A DNA stretch of 6,024 nucleotides from Clostridiales bacterium (GTDB taxonomy: Bacteria; Bacillota; Clostridia; Oscillospirales; Acutalibacteraceae), in assembly GCA_020860025.1 (NCBI GenBank), contig JAJBVC010000044.1:1-6024 (forward strand), written 5' to 3'. Positions 1 to 5,922 of this stretch are shown here, piece after piece. The stretch's first letter is position 1. Each line of letters starts with the position of its first letter. The position numbers and the translations under genes are program-made. Below the pieces are notes generated by a model that worked only from the letters and a program-made list of their open reading frames with translations, did no database searches and was not told where the DNA came from.

Positions 1-833
1 TCTCAAAGCATTTTACTTTGTTATTTATGTTTCCGGTTTTATCTATTGCCTCTTTAACCGTTTTCTTATTTATCGCCTTAAAAACAGATATGCCGAAATC
101 ATACCAAATTGCAATAGCAATAATTTCAATTATTTATATTTTTGCCTGCATATTTATTTTTATATATTATCAGATACTGTCTGATAACGAAGCGAGGATA
201 AATGAGCTTGAAGCGGAACAGAATTTTTATAAACTCAACAACACATACTTGGACATACTCAAGCACCAAAATGATGAGTTGCAAATAATGTTCCACGATA
301 CAAAACACCATTATTTTGCTCTAAGTAATTTTGACAGTATTGATGAAGTAAAAGAATATATAAATAAAATATATCCTGATTTGGAAAGTAAAAATACCAT
401 TCAAATATCAAAAAATAAAATATTGGATTTAATACTTAATAAATACATTATAATTTGCAAACAAAAACAAATTAATTTTAGTTATGAAGTGAAAACATCG
501 GATCTAAACTATATAGACAATTCCGAGTTGTCAATAATTCTTAATAATGCATTGGACAATGCTGTTGAAGCCACACTCCAAAGCGAGGAAAAAGTTATTG
601 AGTTTTCCCTAAGACATATAAATAATATGGATATGCTTAGTATTGTAAACAATTGTGATATTTCTCCGCTTCACAGTGGCGGTAAATTGCTGAGTACCAA
701 GTCAAACTCAGCAAATCATGGTTTTGGTACAAAAATTATAGAAAAACACGTTAATATAAATAATGGCAAATACGATTGGTTTTATGATAAAACCGAACGG
801 CGTTTTCATCTTTCAATTTTGTTTCAAAAATAA
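1..833 (+). CDS. AgrC-like sensor histidine kinase, C-terminal part (5' end outside window)
   Basis: This is the C-terminal part of a membrane sensor kinase of the AgrC/HPK10 class with a GHKL-type ATPase domain; such kinases usually sense secreted peptides and phosphorylate a LytTR-type regulator. Numbering residues from the TTG at 18, two hydrophobic segments (about 1-21 and 31-51) look like the last membrane helices. A coiled-coil-like linker follows (about 52-90). The phospho-acceptor box is FHDTKHH with His93. The N box is LNNALDNAVEA (175-185) and the G box is HGFGTKII (234-241). The reading frame stays open back to base 3, and AgrC proteins are usually about 430 residues with six or more helices. 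The TTG at 18 is therefore unlikely to be the true start, and the gene continues off the left edge. No partner regulator, AgrB or AgrD gene is visible here. The kinase class is secure; the ligand is unknown. Confidence 0.88.
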   Translation, partial: SKHFTLLFMFPVLSIASLTVFLFIALKTDMPKSYQIAIAIISIIYIFACIFIFIYYQILSDNEARINELEAEQNFYKLNNTYLDILKHQNDELQIMFHDTKHHYFALSNFDSIDEVKEYINKIYPDLESKNTIQISKNKILDLILNKYIIICKQKQINFSYEVKTSDLNYIDNSELSIILNNALDNAVEATLQSEEKVIEFSLRHINNMDMLSIVNNCDISPLHSGGKLLSTKSNSANHGFGTKIIEKHVNINNGKYDWFYDKTERRFHLSILFQK

Positions 834-850
834 AAATAAATAGAGTGTTT

Positions 851-888
851 AAAAAAGTCAAGTGCATTTTTATGTATTTGACTTTTTT
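851..888 (+). terminator. Intrinsic terminator after the kinase gene
   Basis: A long hairpin starts 18 bases after the kinase stop codon. The arms are 851-867 and 872-888, with two G-T pairs and a 4-base loop. The arms begin with AAAAAAGTCAA and end with TTGACTTTTTT, so the T-run lies in the 3' arm. The symmetrical A/T runs mean it could stop transcription in both directions. It separates the kinase transcript from the protease gene. Confidence 0.75.
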
Positions 889-919
889 GTCGTTTTCATA
901 GCATAGTTTTGTAATTTTA

Positions 920-949
920 TTGAATTTCCACATTAGAATTTTGTATCAT
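920..949 (+). promoter_or_regulatory. Candidate promoter of the protease-peptide unit
   Basis: TTGAAT at 920-925 and TATCAT at 944-949 are separated by 18 bases and lie between the upstream terminator and the protease start, giving a leader of roughly 45 bases. The -10 box matches 5 of 6 consensus positions and the -35 box 4 of 6. An alternative pair is TTGACT at 879-884 with CATAGT at 902-907 (17-base spacing), whose -35 overlaps the terminator stem. The region is so AT-rich that neither choice is secure. Confidence 0.35.
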
Positions 950-986
950 AAAAGCGACATTAAATCATTATATCAAATATTTTAAT

Positions 987-993
987 AAGGAGG
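987..993 (+). promoter_or_regulatory. Ribosome binding site of the S8 protease gene
   Basis: AAGGAGG lies 7 bases before the ATG at 1001. It fixes the start codon, and a typical signal peptide begins directly at that codon. Confidence 0.9.
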
Positions 994-1000
994 AAAAATT

Positions 1001-4000
1001 ATGTCAAACATCAAAAAACTAACAGCCATAGCAATGGCGATATGTATGCTGATAACGGTGATACCGTTTTCGGCATATGCGGCGGAGATTACGCCGGAGA
1101 TTTCGCTTGACGAGTTCGCCGAGCAGTTAAGCGAGCTTAATGAAGAATACGGCGGCAATTATGTAAGCGAGCTTGTATTTGACGACGGTACGGAAGTTTA
1201 CCATATCGACGGCGAAGCGGAATCAATATATGATGAAGCGGTCAATGAAACTGTCGAAGCCGTTGTAAGCGATGATGATTTTGAAATTCCGCTTTATGTT
1301 TTGGAAGAAAACAGCGCATTGTACAACGAAGAAAATGAAGTCGAGTACGAAACCGCCGCAATCAACGAAGCTGAAGATGAAGAGCCGGAAATTGCAACGG
1401 TTCAGGATGCGGAGGAGCTCGGCTATGAGGTTGAAATTGACGACGGCACCGCTGTTCTCACTCAGCCGTATCAAACCGAAAGGCTCATTGTTAAGTCAAA
1501 ATACAATATAAATGAGCTTGATTCGGTCGCAATTGTTGAGGGCTACGACGATTTGCACATAGTGCAGTTTGACAGCCAGGAAAGTGCTAAAGAAGCGCTT
1601 GAATATTATGAAAGCAAAAGCCTGATCGAATATGCCGAACCCGATTTGGTCGTTTCAACATTGGAATATGAGGACACGGAAGCCTCGTCAATATTTGAAA
1701 CGACATCAATATATGATGAGCTGGGTATCAATTACGGAAATCATCTTTCCTGGGGAAGTGAAGAAATCGGTATCGACGATTATGTTGACTATATCGGCTC
1801 AATAGACGAATTGTCCGAGGTTGTTGTCGGCATTATTGACACCGGAATAGATTATGACCATGAATATCTTGAGGACAGAGTTATCCGTACAAACTATAAT
1901 ATAAGCACAACGGGAAACGAAAATGACGAGGATGACGATAAGGGTCACGGAACTCATGTTGCCGGTATTGTTGTTGATAACACAACATCAAATGTAAAAG
2001 TCAAAGGATATAAAGTGCTAAACGAGTCAGGCGCAGGAACAATAAGCGATGCCGCATTGACAGTTGATTATGCCGTTGCGGACGGCGTAAATGTAATCAA
2101 TATGAGTCTCGGCGGAAAAGGTAGCAGCACAACTATGACAAACTCAGTTAAAGCAGCTGTAGCGGCAGGAGTAACGGTATGCGTATCCGCCGGCAACAGC
2201 GGCGCATCAGCTTCGAAATATACACCCGCAGGTATAGAGCAATGTATAACAGTAGGCGCAATGGGTTATATCGGAGATATGTACGGAAAAGTCGGATTCA
2301 GCCTTCCGATTTGGTGTAATTGGGGAAGTTTGGTTGATATTTGGGCTCCCGGAGTATCAATTTACAGTACATATAAAAGCAACAGCTATGAAACCCTGAG
2401 CGGAACATCAATGTCCTGTCCGTTTGTCGCTGCGGTTTCCGCTATGCTTTTGTCAAAGGATATATCGCTTAATTCCGAAGAAATCTGCACAACCATAGAG
2501 GAAAACGCTAGAGATTTACATAATGAATATGACGAACATTATCCGTTTTTATATATCGGAACAATAACGGAATTTGATAAAGACAGGAGCGCAAAGCCTG
2601 AGTTCAGCGTTGAAAGCGGAAGGTATTCCGACAGTATTACTCTTGAAATAACGAGCAGTGAAGAAGACGCACAGATATATTATACAACCGACGGCTCCCG
2701 TGCAAGCAAAGAAACGGGTACTTTGTATACCGGGCCTATAGTAATTGACAAAACCACAACGGTTCACGCCGCCGCATACTCCGGCGATAATCTGAAAAGT
2801 TTACAGGCTGTTGTGTATTATTACATAACATACCTTGACGACGAGGGCAATTTTGAAATAGATGAAAACGGCATAATAACGGCATATAACGGAACTCAGA
2901 CCTGTTTGACAATACCGGATTCAATAGCGGGAATAACAGTCACAGGTATCGGAACAAGAGTATTTAGAAGCAGTTCAAATCTTATGATGATTAAATTTCC
3001 TGATACTTTGACATATGTCGGCAAATACGCTTTTAGCGGTGCGGGTGAAACCCTTACCGCCGTATACTGCAATAATTTACAGGTCGTTGAAGATCATGCG
3101 TTTTACTTATGTGCGGATCTCGATATTATAGATTTAACCCAATTAGAGGAGGTGGGAAAATATGCTTTTTCTAACTGTAGTTCAATTACTTCACTGTATA
3201 ACGATAAACTGACGACTATTGAAAAATGCGCTTTTAATCATTTATCCAATGCTTTATATGTAGATTTGCCGAATGTAACATTTGTAGATTATTTGGGTCT
3301 TTTTAACTTACAATCGGCGGAGTATATAAATTTGCCGAAGGTGCAAACACTGGGAGGCGGAGCTCTTAGAAATGCATTTTTGGTTGAATCGCTTGATTTT
3401 CCCGAGCTTACAACGCTTGTTGAACAAGGAGACGGCGGTAACCAATTTTATTATTGTACCAAGCTAAAAGAATTCTATGCACCTAAGCTTGAAGGAATAA
3501 TTCCAAGTAAAGCTTTTGACTATTGCATAAGGCTTGAAAGCATAACCGTTTCATCAAATATTACGGAAATAAAAGAGCATGCTTTTGACGGGTGTTTTGT
3601 TATTACCTCTTTGTATTTTCCAAATGTAGTAACAATCGGGGAAAGTGCTTTTTCGGATTGCTATGCTTTGGAAACGCTTTATATCCCAAGTGCAACGGAT
3701 ATAGGGACAAATGCATTATATAAAACAAAAAGCTTAAAAACAATTTTTGCTCCAAGCCTTGAAACCACCTTATCTCTGCCGGAACACGACGGCGTTACTC
3801 TCTATGTTACCGACGCTTTTACAAGCACAACAAGTCCGGAATACGATTATACGATAGTTGCGCCGAGCGGTTCATATGCAGAAGAATGGGCAAATGAAAA
3901 CGGCTACACCTTCCTCTCCTGCGATACCGACGACGGTGAAAGCGAATGCTCAAATGTGACGACAAGGGGCAGGTCTATTTGCTGTACCGCCGCAGGACTT

Positions 4001-4384
4001 CGTTTTGGATTTTACTGGTACAACATAGATGAAATCGAAGATTTAGCCGACAATATTGAATACGGACTTATTTACAGTCAAAAAGGAGAAGAAGACCTCT
4101 CGGCTGAGACCGTAGACGGCAGCAGCGTAAAGCAGATTGAAGCCGTTAATCGTATCGACCACGGAGACAATACTTCGTTTAATCTTGTAATATCCAATAT
4201 TCCGTCCGCTTATTACGACAGGGAAATAACCGCAAGAGCATATGTTTGCATAGACGGAATGTATTTTTACTCGAATGTACTCAAAGGTTCATTCAGCGAG
4301 GTTGCAAACCTTGTTTTGGCTGATGATGAAATTGACGAAGCAACTAAAAATGCAGTGAATAATCTTTTAAACAAGGAGGTGTGA
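1001..4384 (+). CDS. Secreted S8 subtilisin-like protease with chitobiase-type domain and BspA-type leucine-rich repeats
   Basis: This is a 1127-residue exported serine protease. Residues 1-27 form a signal peptide (KK, hydrophobic core, SAYA cleavage site). Residues 28-155 are very acidic with no Lys or Arg. Residues 159-220 look like an inhibitor/chaperone prodomain of the kind found in fervidolysin-like subtilases. The catalytic domain (about 240-520) has Asp280 in DTG, His316 in GHGTHVAG, oxyanion Asn399 in AGNSG and Ser470 in GTSMSCP, so it should be active. Residues 531-611 resemble the chitobiase/hexosaminidase C-terminal beta-sandwich (QIYYTTDGS, VHAAAYSG). Leucine-rich repeats of BspA type follow (648-919), closed by a typical GSYAEEWANENGYTF cap. 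Residues 974-1127 form a cysteine-containing domain I cannot name. There is no LPXTG, dockerin or S-layer motif, so it is probably released or held non-covalently. Natural substrate is unknown. The final codons carry the ribosome binding site of the next small gene, which suggests translational coupling. Confidence 0.93.
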   Translation: MSNIKKLTAIAMAICMLITVIPFSAYAAEITPEISLDEFAEQLSELNEEYGGNYVSELVFDDGTEVYHIDGEAESIYDEAVNETVEAVVSDDDFEIPLYVLEENSALYNEENEVEYETAAINEAEDEEPEIATVQDAEELGYEVEIDDGTAVLTQPYQTERLIVKSKYNINELDSVAIVEGYDDLHIVQFDSQESAKEALEYYESKSLIEYAEPDLVVSTLEYEDTEASSIFETTSIYDELGINYGNHLSWGSEEIGIDDYVDYIGSIDELSEVVVGIIDTGIDYDHEYLEDRVIRTNYNISTTGNENDEDDDKGHGTHVAGIVVDNTTSNVKVKGYKVLNESGAGTISDAALTVDYAVADGVNVINMSLGGKGSSTTMTNSVKAAVAAGVTVCVSAGNSGASASKYTPAGIEQCITVGAMGYIGDMYGKVGFSLPIWCNWGSLVDIWAPGVSIYSTYKSNSYETLSGTSMSCPFVAAVSAMLLSKDISLNSEEICTTIEENARDLHNEYDEHYPFLYIGTITEFDKDRSAKPEFSVESGRYSDSITLEITSSEEDAQIYYTTDGSRASKETGTLYTGPIVIDKTTTVHAAAYSGDNLKSLQAVVYYYITYLDDEGNFEIDENGIITAYNGTQTCLTIPDSIAGITVTGIGTRVFRSSSNLMMIKFPDTLTYVGKYAFSGAGETLTAVYCNNLQVVEDHAFYLCADLDIIDLTQLEEVGKYAFSNCSSITSLYNDKLTTIEKCAFNHLSNALYVDLPNVTFVDYLGLFNLQSAEYINLPKVQTLGGGALRNAFLVESLDFPELTTLVEQGDGGNQFYYCTKLKEFYAPKLEGIIPSKAFDYCIRLESITVSSNITEIKEHAFDGCFVITSLYFPNVVTIGESAFSDCYALETLYIPSATDIGTNALYKTKSLKTIFAPSLETTLSLPEHDGVTLYVTDAFTSTTSPEYDYTIVAPSGSYAEEWANENGYTFLSCDTDDGESECSNVTTRGRSICCTAAGLRFGFYWYNIDEIEDLADNIEYGLIYSQKGEEDLSAETVDGSSVKQIEAVNRIDHGDNTSFNLVISNIPSAYYDREITARAYVCIDGMYFYSNVLKGSFSEVANLVLADDEIDEATKNAVNNLLNKEV
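2942..3757 (+). repeat. BspA-type (LRR_5) leucine-rich repeat tract inside the protease
   Basis: About 12 degenerate units of 22-24 residues (protein residues 648-919) follow the pattern I-G-x-x-A-F-x-x-C-x-x-L-x-x-(L/I)-x-(L/F/I)-P. The clearest units are near EIKEHAFDGCFVITSLYFP and TIGESAFSDCYALETLYIP. Units 6-8 have lost the central AF/C signature. At DNA level the units are not identical, so this is an old protein repeat and not a recent tandem duplication. Repeats of this family usually bind proteins or surfaces. Confidence 0.82.
4373..4379 (+). promoter_or_regulatory. Ribosome binding site of the 41-codon gene, inside the protease gene's end
   Basis: AAGGAGG is formed by the last codons of the protease gene (Lys-Glu-Val, then TGA at 4382). 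It lies 8 bases before the GTG at 4388. This perfect site decides the start of the small gene. It implies that ribosomes finishing the protease can reinitiate on the peptide 3 bases after the stop codon. Confidence 0.85.
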
Positions 4385-4387
4385 TAA

Positions 4388-4513
4388 GTGAAAGAGAAAT
4401 ATTTTAAACCGCAGGCCGATATTGATGAGTTTAAAACCGTTGATGTCATAACGACAAGCGGCGACTTACAGGACGATGATAACCCGGTTGACGGAAGTTC
4501 AGGCTGGGATTAA
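4388..4513 (+). CDS. 41-residue acidic small peptide with KP...F...DVITTSG motif, coupled to the protease
   Basis: A GTG start at 4388, 3 bases after the protease stop and 8 bases after a perfect AAGGAGG, opens a 41-codon frame ending in TAA at 4511. The N-terminal half holds all four lysines and an aromatic patch (KYFKP, residues 4-8, then F15). DVITTSG occupies residues 19-25. The rest is acidic (DDDN at 29-32) and ends in GSSGWD. There is no cysteine, signal peptide or membrane helix, so it is neither an AgrD-type thiolactone precursor nor a classical exported peptide. From memory, short Clostridia proteins of the form KP-x(6)-F-x(3)-D-(V/I)-I-x-TSG recur beside secreted proteins. I cannot verify that here and I know no function for them. 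Possible roles are protease substrate, modified-peptide precursor or expression-coupled partner; none is shown by the sequence. Confidence 0.75.
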   Translation: MKEKYFKPQADIDEFKTVDVITTSGDLQDDDNPVDGSSGWD

Positions 4514-4594
4514 ATTGTTATTTATGCAGTTTTATTTTTACTGAAGCTTTCTCTTTCCGACGGTCAGAACCTGAGGTTTCAGTTATTGCAGAAC

Positions 4595-4635
4595 AAAAAA
4601 GGAACATTTGTGCGTCTTACACAAATGTTCCTTTT
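4595..4635 (-). terminator. Terminator of the tRNA-Leu pair, likely bidirectional
   Basis: A perfect 16-bp stem (4597-4612 with 4620-4635) has a 7-base loop. Read on the - strand it starts 5 bases after the CCA end of the second tRNA. The A-run at 4595-4600 becomes a six-T tail there. On the + strand the stem ends in CCTTTT and could also stop transcripts from the protease-peptide unit, though with a weaker T-run. No other convincing terminator lies between 4514 and 4594; that stretch holds only short, weak inverted repeats. Confidence 0.82.
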
Positions 4636-4639
4636 AAAA

Positions 4640-4726
4640 TGGTGCCGGCGGCGGGGGTCGAACCCGCACCCTGTTGCCAGGACTGGATTTTGAGTCCAGC
4701 ACGTCTGCCAATTCCATCACGCCGGC
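4640..4726 (-). tRNA. tRNA-Leu (anticodon CAA)
   Basis: This is a class II tRNA, 87 bases including an encoded CCA (4640-4642). The acceptor stem GCCGGCG/CGCCGGC pairs perfectly. The anticodon stem CTGGA/TCCAG encloses the loop CTCAAAA, with anticodon CAA at 4690-4692 reading UUG. The long variable arm has a CCTG/CAGG stem, and the T arm is GCGGG-TTCGACC-CCCGC. It is the second gene of a tandem pair, 30 bases downstream of the other tRNA-Leu and directly before the terminator. Confidence 0.97.
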
Positions 4727-4756
4727 AAATAAACAGGGCTGTATTTCAAGCCCCGT

Positions 4757-4843
4757 TGGTGCTGGTGACCGGACTTGAACCGGTACGGTGTTGCCACCGA
4801 GGGATTTTAAGTCCCTTGCGTCTGCCGATTTCGCCACACCAGC
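4757..4843 (-). tRNA. tRNA-Leu (anticodon UAA)
   Basis: This is a class II tRNA, 87 bases including an encoded CCA (4757-4759). The acceptor stem GCTGGTG/CACCAGC pairs perfectly. The anticodon stem AGGGA/TCCCT encloses CTTAAAA, with anticodon TAA at 4807-4809 reading UUA and, by wobble, UUG. The variable arm has a CGGTG/CACCG stem, and the T arm is ACCGG-TTCAAGT-CCGGT. It is the promoter-proximal gene of the pair. Confidence 0.97.
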
Positions 4844-4854
4844 GTGCATTAAGT

Positions 4855-4883
4855 ATGATAAATGATTTTTTGCTCAAAGTCAA
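4855..4883 (-). promoter_or_regulatory. Promoter of the tRNA-Leu pair
   Basis: On the - strand TTGACT (4883-4878) and TATCAT (4860-4855) are separated by exactly 17 bases, each matching 5 of 6 sigma-A consensus positions. Transcription would start near 4848, about 5 bases before the first tRNA. This is a typical arrangement for a strong tRNA promoter. Confidence 0.82.
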
Positions 4884-4916
4884 TAGTTTAATTAAAATAA
4901 AATTAAAATTGCCGTA

Positions 4917-5870
4917 TTAGTTTACAACATTTTGGGGATTTCCGTTAAGGTAAGCTCTGATATTTTGTTCGAGAATATTGAGAAGCCTTGCTCTTGTTTC
5001 TTTAGCCGCCCAAGCAATATGAGGAGTAATAAAACAATTTTTAGCAGTCAGCAGGGGATTATTCGGATTTGCAGGCTCAGTTTCAAGCACATCCAATCCT
5101 GCGGCGGATAATTTACCGCTGTTTAATGCGTCAGCAAGTGCCTGCTCATCAACAACAGGCCCTCTTGATGTGTTAATTAAAACTGCTCCGTCTTTCATTT
5201 TAGCAATGCTTTTTGCATTTATCAACTTTTCTGTATTAGGTGTAAGAGGGCAGTGACAGGTTACAAAATCACTGCCATTAAGCAATTCATCAATGTTGAC
5301 AAATTTTACGTTTTTATATTCATTATTAGGGTGGGGAGTATTAACAAGAACGTTCATACCAAATGCTTGAGCAAGAGCGGCAACTCTTTTTCCTATTGAA
5401 CCAAAACCTATAATGCCGAGAGTTTTACCGTCAAGCTCTGTTAATGGCTCTTTCCAAAAACAGAAGTCAGGGCAGTCGCACCATTCGCCGTTTCTTACAG
5501 CGTCGCTGTGGAGAGTTACCTTATTTGTTATTTGAAGAATAAATGAAAAAACAAGCTGTGCAACCGCATTTGTGGAATAGGCGGGAATATTGCAAACAGT
5601 AATTCCGAGCTCTCTGGCTGCCTTGCAGTCAACTACATTATATCCTGTTGACTGAAGACCTATATATTCAAGCTCAGGCGATAAAGCGGTTAAAATTTCT
5701 TTTGTTACAATTGTCTTATTTACAATCAGAATATTGGCGCCTTTAGCACGTTTAATTATATCTTTAGGCTCTGTACGCTCGTATACCGTATAATCACCCA
5801 ACTCCTCAATTTTACCCCAGCTGAGGTCACCGGGATTAGTTGTATATCCCTCTAAATTAACAATTTTCAT
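4917..5870 (-). CDS. D-2-hydroxyacid dehydrogenase, glycerate dehydrogenase/hydroxypyruvate reductase type
   Basis: This is a complete 317-residue cytosolic NAD(P)-dependent oxidoreductase, the usual length for the family. These enzymes interconvert 2-keto acids and D-2-hydroxy acids; the N-terminus (MKIVNLEGYTTNPGDLSW) resembles HprA-like glycerate dehydrogenases, which reduce hydroxypyruvate to D-glycerate. The nucleotide-binding loop is GFGSIG (155-160). The catalytic set is complete: Arg236 in NTSRGPVVDE, Glu265 in ETEP and His284 in TPHIAWAA. The position after the second strand of the Rossmann fold, usually Asp in NAD enzymes, appears to be Asn177 (VLVNTPHP), so cofactor preference is uncertain. 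The ATG at 5870 is supported by GGGGA 7 bases upstream and by alignment of the N-terminus with the family. The exact substrate cannot be settled from sequence, because lactate-, glyoxylate- and phosphoglycerate-type enzymes share these motifs. It stands alone, with no visible terminator before the downstream tRNA promoter. Confidence 0.93.
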   Translation of the reverse strand: MKIVNLEGYTTNPGDLSWGKIEELGDYTVYERTEPKDIIKRAKGANILIVNKTIVTKEILTALSPELEYIGLQSTGYNVVDCKAARELGITVCNIPAYSTNAVAQLVFSFILQITNKVTLHSDAVRNGEWCDCPDFCFWKEPLTELDGKTLGIIGFGSIGKRVAALAQAFGMNVLVNTPHPNNEYKNVKFVNIDELLNGSDFVTCHCPLTPNTEKLINAKSIAKMKDGAVLINTSRGPVVDEQALADALNSGKLSAAGLDVLETEPANPNNPLLTAKNCFITPHIAWAAKETRARLLNILEQNIRAYLNGNPQNVVN

Positions 5871-5877
5871 AGTAATT

Positions 5878-5882
5878 TCCCC
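5878..5882 (-). promoter_or_regulatory. Ribosome binding site of the dehydrogenase gene
   Basis: GGGGA on the - strand lies 7 bases before the ATG at 5870. It is weaker than the AAGGAGG sites of the protease-peptide unit but well placed, and it supports the chosen start. Confidence 0.65.
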
Positions 5883-5895
5883 ATTGTGATTTGAT

Positions 5896-5922
5896 ATTAT
5901 CTTAAAATCCGATCCATTTTAA
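5896..5922 (-). promoter_or_regulatory. Candidate -10 box and adjoining inverted repeat upstream of the dehydrogenase
   Basis: On the - strand GATAAT (5901-5896) matches 5 of 6 positions of a -10 box and would give a leader of about 19 bases. Directly upstream is a perfect 7-bp inverted repeat, TTAAAAT-N7-ATTTTAA (5902-5922), which would fill the spacer where repressors often bind. No good -35 box is visible at the right distance. Because the region is AT-rich, both calls are tentative. Confidence 0.3.

Noticed and set aside
18..20. TTG as the start codon of the kinase gene
   Set aside because: The frame is open to the left edge, there is no ribosome binding site in the bases before it, and the family needs several more membrane helices.
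898..912. Possible LytTR (AgrA-type) binding site around CATAGTTTTG
   Set aside because: It matches a loose consensus only partly and has no second direct repeat at the usual spacing.
1223..1511. Overlapping open frames on both strands inside the protease
   Set aside because: They are shadows of the acidic coding segment, without ribosome binding sites; the main frame has a signal peptide and continuous domain homology.
4388..4513. The small peptide as an AgrD-type autoinducer precursor
   Set aside because: It lacks the amphipathic leader and the conserved cysteine/serine-to-acidic-tail core arrangement, and no AgrB processing gene is present in the window.
4634..4849. Open frame of 71 codons on the - strand over the tRNA pair
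   Set aside because: Its translation (VAKSADARDLKSLGG..., GVMELADVLDSKSS...) is the well-known spurious reading of tRNA-Leu genes; both tRNAs fold perfectly here.
4639..4920. Open frame of 93 codons on the + strand over the tRNA pair
   Set aside because: It is the antisense reading of the two tRNA-Leu genes (GVEPAPCCQDW-type artefact) and has no ribosome binding site.
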